Below are positions 15,956 through 23,603 of a stretch of DNA of 31,469 bases, piece after piece. Origin of the DNA: JBGAWK01 sp044227665 (GTDB taxonomy: Bacteria; Bacteroidota; Bacteroidia; Chitinophagales; JADIYW01); assembly GCA_044227665.1 (NCBI GenBank), contig JBGAWK010000023.1, positions 1 through 31,469 on the forward strand, in the 5' to 3' direction. Below the pieces are notes generated by a model. That model saw nothing but the letters and a program-made list of their open reading frames with translations, was not told where the DNA came from and did not search any database. Each line of letters begins with the position of its first letter. Position 1 is the stretch's first letter. Position numbers and translations under genes: made by a program.

Positions 15956-18862
15956 TTACATGCGTGTAAATGACCTAGTTACATAATTATCATCATCAGT
16001 CCTATCATAGACTTTCATAAAGTATTGTCCATGTGGCAGAGATTGCACGGAAATAGTAGCAGGCACTCCCAAGGAGCCTGTCATCATAATACTTCCGGAG
16101 GTATTGTAAATATCATAATTATATGTGCCGGCTTGTGATAATTTTATTTGCAAAAAATCTGCGGTAGGATTGGGATATATATCCATATCCCAATTTGCTT
16201 TTGCAACAGGCTTTAACGATGTGAGTTTAGAAGTACCAAAAATCGGCAATATCAGCTGAGATGGGTATTCAGGAGCAAAGGCTACTCGCTGCACGGAAAT
16301 ACGTGGAGCATATTCTACGCCATTGTACACATATGTACGACCATCGCCGGGTTTTCTCCTAAAAAATTCTCCATCTTGTATTGGAACATTTGCATTACAC
16401 TGATAACGGGGATAGTTACTGCTAGATATCAATATTTTTATTTTATGTCCTATTCCAAAGGTATAGGCTATAGGTAAAAACTGAAATAGGTACTCATACA
16501 TCTTACCTGTTTCAATATTAGAGTAAGGTGCATTGTCATCTTCTATACCATTTGCATAAAGACGTGCCCACTCACGTGCTCTAGCATTCACACAGCCTTC
16601 TACCACATAGAACTGGCGGCCATCCGGATATACATCTAATACCCTCACGAAGAAATCTGAATCTGTAGGTTTTCCGGCAACTTCTATGCCCGGATTGGAT
16701 TTAGCAAATAGCTTTGCTTTAATATATCCTATGACGGACAGCGTATCTGTAAGTGAATCTGAGACAAATTGTATTACGCCAGGTCTGTCCATGGTGTATT
16801 TACTAAAATTAGGATTGGAATAGTCCATCTGACCTTGGCTATCTCTATCGCCTTGCGGTGTTTTTTCTATCATATTAGCACCGCCTACGGTAATAATTGG
16901 ATCATCAGGGTCGTGGACATAAGTTGCCATCCCTTCATTATACGAAGGTTTATTAAAATCTACTTTGCCATTTTGGTGTAGAAACATACTTTGCCACGTA
17001 ATATTCTCACGTATGGGAAATGTATCTGTAGAATACCAGTAGCTCCCTACCTTATCATTTTCTGCCAAGCCATCATTTACGGGACCTATGACATAAAATC
17101 TACAAGCAGGCACCTTGGAAAAGTCCGGCACTGGAATACTGTCTAGTCTACTTGATGATGTCACGCCATCTATAATGGGCTCTGGCAATGCAGGAATATC
17201 TAATTTGAAAGATATTACAGGACCATTTCCTATACGTATAGCAATAGGTACTTGTTTGAGTCCATCTGTAGCCATAAGGAAATTTATTAAATCCACGTGG
17301 CGGAAGGTATAATCTTCGGCTGGGAACTTAACTTTTATGCCTGATAACACTTGCTGAAAAGTTTTTGCTTTGGGAAAGATTATGGTGGGTTCACCTACAT
17401 TGGCATAAGAGTTTCTATTTAATGTATATCTAAACCAACCTATCAATTCTGATTTTGCTATTTGTCCCAAGTCTAAGGATTCTCCAAAATTGCTTATGTC
17501 TATCTTAGTCATATCTCTCACATTATCAGGATATACCATATCTCCGGTGACGGTAGAGGATATTGTTTGGTGAGCCCAGGGTCCCATAATAATTTTAACC
17601 TTCTCTTTATTGCCTTTCATGGGATCTATGTTGTATTTCTGTAGGTTAAAAGTCTCCATGCTGCCATCTACAAATATGTCATACCATCCAGCTACATGGA
17701 AGGTAGGCACCTCCATATTGGTATATCTACTTACAGTACCATTGATATCGCCTTCCCCCTCCTCATTGAGCGGTGCACGACTGATATCCATATCCTTACG
17801 ACCTATAGAATTGGGATAATATCCAGCTGGTCCATTGTTATAGCGCACTACAGAAAAGTGGTCTATGGCTTTGTTAGAGGCTTCAAATTTATCTTCTGTA
17901 CCATAATCTTTTGAGGTATGAATATTATTTTGCAATTCAAAATCTGTATCCATGAGGTCATCTCGCGTATCTGCTATCTGTCCTCGCAGCCACCCTGTTA
18001 CCAGCATATCTCGGAATACGCCATTTTGAAATCCTGTGCTCTTGTAAAATTCTCCGGGGCCTACAATTGGGAATAGACCTTTGAGTCCGGGCTTTGTCAT
18101 GTCAACCATGCGTGCAGCAGCTGCCTGTATCTGATTGTATCCTAATGCTGAAGCTCCAAAGGTACCGAGAGAACCATTGTACGGATTGGCGGTAGTCTCC
18201 TGTATTCCGTCACCATCCAAGTCATAGGTGCGTAGTAATTTGTCATTTATGAATTGTACCGTATTATAGCCATCTTCATGCTTGTTGCCATTTTGTGGAT
18301 GTGATAGCGGTAGCAAATCCAAGACATGTCCATAATTCGGGTGGTAGGCATTTTTGTCCCAAGAATCAGAATACAGCGGCATATACACGCCATCGGATTC
18401 ATAGCGACCTCTCATATCTTGAAACAATCCTACATAGCCTAATAATGCCATAGCACTACCCTGCTGTGGATCGCGCTTATTGTATGGCGTTCGCGACAAT
18501 ATTGCAGGTAATTGATAGGGATTGGGGTTTGGCATTCCATTAATGCTATCGTACCGTATATATTGTATGCCTTTCGGCAATACATTCAATTTTATACTTC
18601 GATTAATGATTGGAATCTCAAATTCAAATGCCAAGCTATCTTGGAGTATCGGTAGATATACGTCGGTCTGGAGTCTTATGCCATCGGGCATAGTAAAGGG
18701 CACCTGAATACGCTGTGCAAAATCCTGTAACTCATCTAGCGTGCCGTTTTTTTCATCTGTGGCAGATAAATCTTTACTGCCGGGAATAGGTATTACTGCA
18801 TTTTGTGCAATTGACACACTAACAGCCAATAAAAAAATGAAATTCGTAAAAATTCTTAGCAT
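15956..18862 (-). CDS. Secreted CocE/X-Pro dipeptidyl-peptidase (S15)-type hydrolase with T9SS type A signal
   Basis: A signal peptide (LRIFTNFIFLLAVSVSIAQ) is followed by an alpha/beta hydrolase of the CocE/NonD/S15 group. The triad can be read as S238 in GASALGYNQIQAAA, D395 in GWYDIFVDGSMETF and H431 in GPWAHQT. Y127 in RTPYNKRDP matches the oxyanion-hole Tyr of CocE. A C-terminal jelly-roll region follows (LFAKSNPGIEV, DFFVRVLDVYPDGRQ), typical of these enzymes. The last 75 residues are a type A T9SS sorting domain (DIYPNPTADFLQIKL to SLPHGQYFMKVYD), so the protein goes to the surface or is released. At 968 aa it is longer than CocE because of inserts and this tail. Substrate may be an ester, amide or proline peptide. 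It is first in an operon with the TonB receptor. Confidence 0.92.
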   Translation of the reverse strand: MLRIFTNFIFLLAVSVSIAQNAVIPIPGSKDLSATDEKNGTLDELQDFAQRIQVPFTMPDGIRLQTDVYLPILQDSLAFEFEIPIINRSIKLNVLPKGIQYIRYDSINGMPNPNPYQLPAILSRTPYNKRDPQQGSAMALLGYVGLFQDMRGRYESDGVYMPLYSDSWDKNAYHPNYGHVLDLLPLSHPQNGNKHEDGYNTVQFINDKLLRTYDLDGDGIQETTANPYNGSLGTFGASALGYNQIQAAAARMVDMTKPGLKGLFPIVGPGEFYKSTGFQNGVFRDMLVTGWLRGQIADTRDDLMDTDFELQNNIHTSKDYGTEDKFEASNKAIDHFSVVRYNNGPAGYYPNSIGRKDMDISRAPLNEEGEGDINGTVSRYTNMEVPTFHVAGWYDIFVDGSMETFNLQKYNIDPMKGNKEKVKIIMGPWAHQTISSTVTGDMVYPDNVRDMTKIDISNFGESLDLGQIAKSELIGWFRYTLNRNSYANVGEPTIIFPKAKTFQQVLSGIKVKFPAEDYTFRHVDLINFLMATDGLKQVPIAIRIGNGPVISFKLDIPALPEPIIDGVTSSSRLDSIPVPDFSKVPACRFYVIGPVNDGLAENDKVGSYWYSTDTFPIRENITWQSMFLHQNGKVDFNKPSYNEGMATYVHDPDDPIITVGGANMIEKTPQGDRDSQGQMDYSNPNFSKYTMDRPGVIQFVSDSLTDTLSVIGYIKAKLFAKSNPGIEVAGKPTDSDFFVRVLDVYPDGRQFYVVEGCVNARAREWARLYANGIEDDNAPYSNIETGKMYEYLFQFLPIAYTFGIGHKIKILISSSNYPRYQCNANVPIQDGEFFRRKPGDGRTYVYNGVEYAPRISVQRVAFAPEYPSQLILPIFGTSKLTSLKPVAKANWDMDIYPNPTADFLQIKLSQAGTYNYDIYNTSGSIMMTGSLGVPATISVQSLPHGQYFMKVYDRTDDDNYVTRSFTRM

Positions 18863-18911
18863 TTTAACTATTATTTAAAGTAAAGTTAAGAAATGTTAAG
18901 AAATAAAAGAA

Positions 18912-18929
18912 ATTATTTTAAGAAATAAT
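18912..18929. repeat. 7-bp inverted repeat upstream of the S15 hydrolase
   Basis: ATTATTT and AAATAAT flank a 4-base TAAG loop in the 168-bp gap before the hydrolase gene. The same gap also holds two copies of GTTAAGAAAT at 18885-18904. The low complexity of this AT-rich region makes chance occurrence quite possible. No TAnnTTTG box was found for the hydrolase operon. Confidence 0.25.
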
Positions 18930-19030
18930 ATTGTTTAATTTGTAAAAAAGATTACTACGATTTCAATGGCACATTGCATACATCAAATTCTATATTTACG
19001 AAAAATTTGAGCATGAAAATATTTTAAAAT

Positions 19031-20032
19031 TTACTTGACAAAAATTGAATACAAGCTAGCATTTTCAGCTATTGTTACTGCATTACCATTTTTCCAGTAC
19101 TTAGCAATAGATTTTCCACCACTATACTCATATCCTGCCACATACACATCACTCCCATCTACGAATATACTATTACCAGCAGCCACATTGATTCCATTTG
19201 TTAATTCTACAGAGGTACCGTTCTTCCAATATTTAGCTACATCTTTAGTGCCATTATTTTCTGTACCGGATACATATACATCGCTACCTTTAACTGCAAT
19301 CCCCGTTGCAGTTGAAGATTTATTTAGGCTACCAAGAATTACAGCATTGCCATTCTTCCAATACTTAGCGACATAATTACCTCCTACCCCTTCTACGCCC
19401 GCCACATATACATCACTCCCTACTACTAAAATACTCAGGGCATAAGCAGAATTTTTACCATCTGTAAGTACCACTTCATTACCATTTTTCCAATATTTGG
19501 CAACTTCTCTACTACCATTACTCTCATAGCCGGAAACATAAACATCTGCGCCGTTTACATATACACTATTGGCTCCAGCATCATTGTCTCCATTAGTAAG
19601 AGAAACAGCAACACCATTTCTCCAATATTTTGCAATAGAATTTTCCCCCATACTTTCTGCCCCAGGAACAAACACATCATTACCACTTACAAAAACCCCT
19701 TCTACAGAAGCAAACGTATTCCCATTAGTTAAATTTACTACATTGCCATTCTTCCAATATTTTGTATTTGCTTTATTATTAGCCGCATTTAATTCTACTC
19801 CTGAAACATATACATCTGAGCCATTAACAAATATTCCTGTAGCTTTTGCATAATTTTCGCCTGTAGTCAAATCTGTGGCGGCTACGCCATTCTTCCAATA
19901 TTTGGCAATATTTTTAGTGCCAACTAACTGATTTCCTGCTACATACACATCTACTGTATTATTATCTGCATCTTTTTTACAGGATAAAAGAAGAGACAAG
20001 ATTAAAAAGTAAAAGATATATTTTCCTTTCAT
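19031..20032 (-). CDS. Lipoprotein of seven YWKNG repeats (probable beta-propeller)
   Basis: A lipoprotein signal (FLILSLLLSC, Cys17) is followed by seven repeats of about 43 residues, each with the pattern DVYVxG, variable loop, AKYWKNGxxVxLTNG, variable, SIFVxG. There are seven YWKNG/YWRNG blocks and seven DVYV/DVFV blocks. The chain starts with a DVYVAG strand and ends with SIFVK, as expected if the last and first strands close one blade (Velcro closure). A seven-bladed propeller at the cell surface or periplasm is therefore likely, probably for binding. No catalytic residues are apparent. The repeats are also similar in DNA, which favours recombination. It is a single gene with its own promoter. 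Confidence 0.85.
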   Translation of the reverse strand: MKGKYIFYFLILSLLLSCKKDADNNTVDVYVAGNQLVGTKNIAKYWKNGVAATDLTTGENYAKATGIFVNGSDVYVSGVELNAANNKANTKYWKNGNVVNLTNGNTFASVEGVFVSGNDVFVPGAESMGENSIAKYWRNGVAVSLTNGDNDAGANSVYVNGADVYVSGYESNGSREVAKYWKNGNEVVLTDGKNSAYALSILVVGSDVYVAGVEGVGGNYVAKYWKNGNAVILGSLNKSSTATGIAVKGSDVYVSGTENNGTKDVAKYWKNGTSVELTNGINVAAGNSIFVDGSDVYVAGYEYSGGKSIAKYWKNGNAVTIAENASLYSIFVK

Positions 20033-20310
20033 GGTTAAATATTAAAATTCATTATAAACCCCAAATATACATTTTATATCGTATTCAAATAGTATGGTTT
20101 TTTTTATTTTTTCACATCTCAGATATAATTATCGAAAGGGGAAACCTAATATACCTTATGATGTTACATGCTAGTTTTTTTAGAATTACTCTTACTGGTA
20201 AGGATATTTTACTTGCCAAAAATCTCATTATACACTATATTTTTAGTACTAAAATCAAAGGTTTTTTATACAAATGTCTTTGATAAACATTCTTATATCT
20301 CTGCGATTTA
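20033..20310. other. Intergenic AT-rich stretch left of the IS remnant
   Basis: Apart from the promoter at 20062-20089 there is little here. ATCAAAG (20254-20260) and CTTTGAT (20278-20284) form a 7-bp inverted repeat with a 17-base loop and no T-run after it. I see no open frame or RNA gene. Confidence 0.4.
20062..20089 (-). promoter_or_regulatory. Promoter of the YWKNG-repeat lipoprotein gene
   Basis: On the minus strand TTTG (20089-20086) precedes TATATTTG (20069-20062) by 16 bases, matching the -33 and -7 elements of Bacteroidota primary sigma promoters with a slightly short spacer. The -7 box ends 29 bases before the ATG at 20032. Confidence 0.55.
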
Positions 20311-20771
20311 GAGACTCTTTAAAAATAGAAACTTCTATTAACAGCAGGGAAATAATTTGATAAAAAAGCTGAATAAAACAATATAAATCATTGATTATAA
20401 TTTATTTGAACAAATAATATTTTATAACTTTATGAAAATAAAACACATAAAGAAACATAAAAACCTATCCCAGTAACCTCACTAATAGTCAATGGAAGAC
20501 AATATTACACATTCTAAAAGACACACGAAAGCCTACTTCTAAGAGACATGACTGATGAAGACTAAAGTCATCGCAGATAGTATGGGGGGCATTAGCCGTG
20601 ATTCTCCTAAGTTTGAAGTGTCCCCCCAAGCGCTGGATTGTAGAAAGAACCTTCGCTTGGTTTGAAAGCTATAGAAGATTGAGCAAAGATTTTGAGTGAC
20701 AAACCCAAACAAGTCAAGCCATGATAAAACTTATGCTTAACAGCATCAAATAATAAAATTTAGACAATCTC
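20311..20771 (+). mobile_element. Internally deleted IS5-family element (MITE-like remnant)
   Basis: The ends are imperfect inverted repeats: GAGACTCTTTAAA at 20311-20323 and the complement of GAGATTGTCTAAA at 20759-20771 (10 of 13 match). Both are bordered outside by TTA (20308-20310 and 20772-20774), which fits the TNA duplication made by the IS427 group of IS5. Inside are the start and the end of an IS5-type transposase with the middle missing. At 461 bp it is about half the length of an intact element. It cannot encode a working transposase but might be moved by one supplied elsewhere in the genome. Confidence 0.75.
20457..20753 (+). pseudogene. IS5-family transposase remnant
   Basis: Reading from 20457, ATA (where ATG would be expected) is followed by KTYPSNLTNSQWKTILHILK and RKPTSKRHD, the characteristic N-terminus of IS5-family transposases, and then TGA. 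After a deletion, a second frame from 20558 reads KTKVIADSMGG and FEVSP. The run of six C at 20622-20627 shifts the frame by one. From 20628 the typical C-terminal block KRWIVERTFAWFESYRRLSKDFE appears, then an internal TGA (20697), then TSQAMIKLMLNSIK and TAA 20751. The damage is therefore a lost start, a large internal deletion that removes the region expected to hold the first catalytic Asp, a frameshift and an internal stop. Confidence 0.85.
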
Positions 20772-20846
20772 TTAGATTTTCAGGCTTTTGGCTATTCTTA
20801 ATTTGAGGTAAAGGGTCTATAATATTTTCCATCCTAATAATGTCCC

Positions 20847-23480
20847 TTACCTTTCCATAGCTTGGAAGATGAGGAATTGCAAGTATTTTTTGTGAGCTTG
20901 GGTTTCAGCATCGCCGGAAGGTGTGGCTACATATTTTTTTATGGTAGAAACTTCGGTGAGTGTATTGGCTCTGATGATATTGGAATAGCCTGATAGTGGT
21001 GATAGTATAGCGAGAAGTCTTTTGAGATACTCTGCCTGCAAGTTTTGTCTGATAGTGCTCACATTGGCATTGATATCTTCTTTGAATATCGCCACTGTGA
21101 GATCAGATAGTACTGCTGGAAGCGTATAGGTGTTGCCATATAGCTTGCTATCCACGATGCGTTGCAGGGTATTGGGATGAAGCAGATGGTCGAGCAAACC
21201 TTTCTGCATATTGAGCAGCCTGTCGTGAATTTTGGGGTCTTCACCTTCAAAAGGTCTGTCATTACCTCGGCGCTGTGACTGCAAGTATTTGTATAGATAA
21301 GTTTCGGCGTTAAATGCATCTTTACCGAAGGCGTATTGTGTAAGCAACAACATCGCCAACTTTTGCTTGGCAGCTTCTACAGGCGTGAAGGGCTGTACAC
21401 CAGACACTTGCTGTGTAAAGTTTCGGCTTACATATACGCCGCCTATCCATCGCGTGATAGTAGTGAGATTCCTGCCATACTGTGTGCTGAGGATAAGGTA
21501 GGCATTGCGAAGGTCATGAAAGGATTGGTTGGAGTCGGTGTATTTGGCGAATATCTTGGGATAGGTAGCATTTATCAGCTTGAGCTGGTCTTCGGCAAAT
21601 TGTAATGGATTGGAAGACATGTCATAGAGCATAACCCTTGGATCTATGCCCTTGCCCGGATTACGCATATCGTCGGCATCGGGAAAGAACAGATGCTCTG
21701 GCTTCACAGATTCTTGCAAGATGGCATCTAAAGTGGCGCGCTCACCTTTGCTACTGTCCGCAGGTGTGTAGCCGTAGCGTATAGCCCAAATATCGTATAG
21801 ACCTGGGCGTGTATCAAAATACTGTCCTTGTTTGTCTTTGGTGAGGGCGAGATTGGGAGCGGTATAGTCCATGACAGAAGCTGTAAGCCCTACCCCTTTG
21901 ACATAGCTTTTATCTTCTAGTGATTTTTGTGAGTTCATGTAGCTGGCAATGAAGTTGTGGTTGAGCCCCAATGTGTGCCCTACTTCATGCATGACGAGGT
22001 CTGTCAATGCCTGACGTAGGTATTCATCTTTTTCTATGTCTATTCTGTCCATGGCGGTGAGCATGGCATTGCCACAGGCGATATTGAACATAGTATGGTA
22101 TGTAGCACTACAAGAATTTTCCGATGCCTCATGGTCTTTCTCGTAACTAAGTCCTGCGATGTCGAAGAGCTTCTCATGTTTGAAACGGTTGCTGAGATAT
22201 ACCCATTCCAGCATGATGTCGGCACCCAAGATTTCTCCTGTGCGTGGGTTGCTGAAGCTGGGACCATAGCCGCCAAAGGGAGGGTTTGGCGAAGATGTCC
22301 AACTCAGCACATTATAGCGAATGTCTCCGGCATCCCAAGTGGCAGTATCGGGTTGTTGCAGACATAGGACAGCATTTTTGAACCCTGCAGCCTCAAAGGC
22401 GATATTCCACTGCTCTACGGCGTGCCGGATGACAGGACGCCATTCTACAGGCGTGTTTTTGTCCATATAATAGGTAATAGGCTGTACTGGCTCAGACAGT
22501 AGCTGTGTAGGGTCTTTTTTTACCAGTCGCCATCTGTTGATCATATCGCGGTAGGGTGCAGACTTCACAGAGGTCATATCTGTGCTGTAGTCAAGGAAAT
22601 AGCCTACTCTAGGGTCGTCGAATCTTGGCACATAGCTGTCATCAGGCATGGCAATGAGGCTATGGCGCAGTTTTACGCTCATAAATCTTGCATCTGTAGC
22701 TTCTTTAGATCCCACATTGGTAGGATAGGGGTTTTCGAATACATATTCTACTTCCATATCACTATTTTCGGGATAGTTGGCAATGGTCAATACCTTGTTC
22801 TTCTTGGCATTCATGCTGCCTACGACGAAGGCATTAGGAGGATCATTTTGTCGCTTGGAGGGCTTTACCTGTATAATATTTTCTTGTAAAAAAAGTCCAT
22901 CGGCATCAATTAGATAGTTTCTACGTATAGATGTTGTAGAATCAGTATTAAGGATAGTGTCATTTCTTACGCCAGCAATCTTTTCTGTAAAGGCTACAGG
23001 CGTATTGATATTAGCCTCTGCGGAAGTACTGATGGCATTCTCGGGAGAGAAGTAGAACTGTGTGTTTTGTATTACAAAATCTATCCTGTCGAAATATTTG
23101 GCAATCTTAAAAATCTTATTGTCCATATACGCCCCTCTAGTGAAACCCACATCGGCAGCAGCATCGGAAACTCTACAGAAGTAGATGAATTCTTTATTGA
23201 TTTTATCGTCAGCAATTTCTATATAGGTTTTTCCTGTCACCGTATCTTGGTATATAGGAAAGAGCCCATTATAACGCTTGCATTTGTCTGCAATTTCCTT
23301 AGAGGGCTTATATATGTCCTTTGCAGATTCCTTCTTAGGTGCTATGGAATCGCCTTTTGTTGTCACCGTAGTAGGACTCTTGACATTCTTTGTATCCTTA
23401 TCCTTTGTATTTTTACCATAAGAAAAAAAGAAGGAAAACAGAACCAGAAGGAGAATAGAACTAGGCATATTTTTTTTCAT
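20847..23480 (-). CDS. Secreted zinc-dependent metalloprotease (DUF5118/DUF5117/DUF4953 type)
   Basis: The 877-aa protein starts with a signal peptide (MPSSILLLVLFSFFFSYG) and a Lys/Thr/Ser-rich linker. Next comes the DUF5118-like GLFPIYQDTVTGKTYIEI, then the DUF5117-like region with GFTRGAYMDN and VEYVFENPYP. The catalytic part has the metzincin motif HEVGHTLGLNH (H498, E499, H502, G505, H508), preceded by DIRYNVLSWTSSPNPPFGGYGPSFSNPRTGEILGAD-type strands and followed by a Met-turn candidate SVMDY. A C-terminal helical domain of about 250 residues completes the family architecture. It is expected in the periplasm or outside the cell, as no lipobox or T9SS sorting domain is visible. Substrate is unknown. 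A TATATTTG box lies five bases before the ATG. Confidence 0.92.
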   Translation of the reverse strand: MKKNMPSSILLLVLFSFFFSYGKNTKDKDTKNVKSPTTVTTKGDSIAPKKESAKDIYKPSKEIADKCKRYNGLFPIYQDTVTGKTYIEIADDKINKEFIYFCRVSDAAADVGFTRGAYMDNKIFKIAKYFDRIDFVIQNTQFYFSPENAISTSAEANINTPVAFTEKIAGVRNDTILNTDSTTSIRRNYLIDADGLFLQENIIQVKPSKRQNDPPNAFVVGSMNAKKNKVLTIANYPENSDMEVEYVFENPYPTNVGSKEATDARFMSVKLRHSLIAMPDDSYVPRFDDPRVGYFLDYSTDMTSVKSAPYRDMINRWRLVKKDPTQLLSEPVQPITYYMDKNTPVEWRPVIRHAVEQWNIAFEAAGFKNAVLCLQQPDTATWDAGDIRYNVLSWTSSPNPPFGGYGPSFSNPRTGEILGADIMLEWVYLSNRFKHEKLFDIAGLSYEKDHEASENSCSATYHTMFNIACGNAMLTAMDRIDIEKDEYLRQALTDLVMHEVGHTLGLNHNFIASYMNSQKSLEDKSYVKGVGLTASVMDYTAPNLALTKDKQGQYFDTRPGLYDIWAIRYGYTPADSSKGERATLDAILQESVKPEHLFFPDADDMRNPGKGIDPRVMLYDMSSNPLQFAEDQLKLINATYPKIFAKYTDSNQSFHDLRNAYLILSTQYGRNLTTITRWIGGVYVSRNFTQQVSGVQPFTPVEAAKQKLAMLLLTQYAFGKDAFNAETYLYKYLQSQRRGNDRPFEGEDPKIHDRLLNMQKGLLDHLLHPNTLQRIVDSKLYGNTYTLPAVLSDLTVAIFKEDINANVSTIRQNLQAEYLKRLLAILSPLSGYSNIIRANTLTEVSTIKKYVATPSGDAETQAHKKYLQFLIFQAMER

Positions 23481-23485
23481 TCTCG

Positions 23486-23493
23486 CAAATATA
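23486..23493 (-). promoter_or_regulatory. -7 box of the metalloprotease gene
   Basis: The minus strand reads TATATTTG, an exact TAnnTTTG match, ending five bases before the ATG at 23480. Transcription from here would start at or within a few bases of the start codon. No -33 TTG is evident. Confidence 0.5.
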
Positions 23494-23603
23494 CTAATAA
23501 GTAGTTATCATAAATTTTTGAGCTTTCCATCATTTCATAAATTATTTTAATATTACTTAAAAAAACAAATTAACGTTTGCTAACATTTATTACTTTTACT
23601 ACG

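Noticed and set aside
19035..19853. Open frames on the plus strand with regular repeats
   Set aside because: They are the antisense of the YWKNG repeats; the minus-strand frame has a lipoprotein signal and coherent repeats.
20033..20310. Possible tRNA or small RNA gene in the gap
   Set aside because: No cloverleaf, CCA end or strong GC-rich stem was found; only a weak 7-bp inverted repeat is present.
23577..23603. TTG start nine codons upstream for the giant cargo gene
   Set aside because: The ATG at 23604 begins a canonical signal peptide; the extra residues would only lengthen its N-terminal region.
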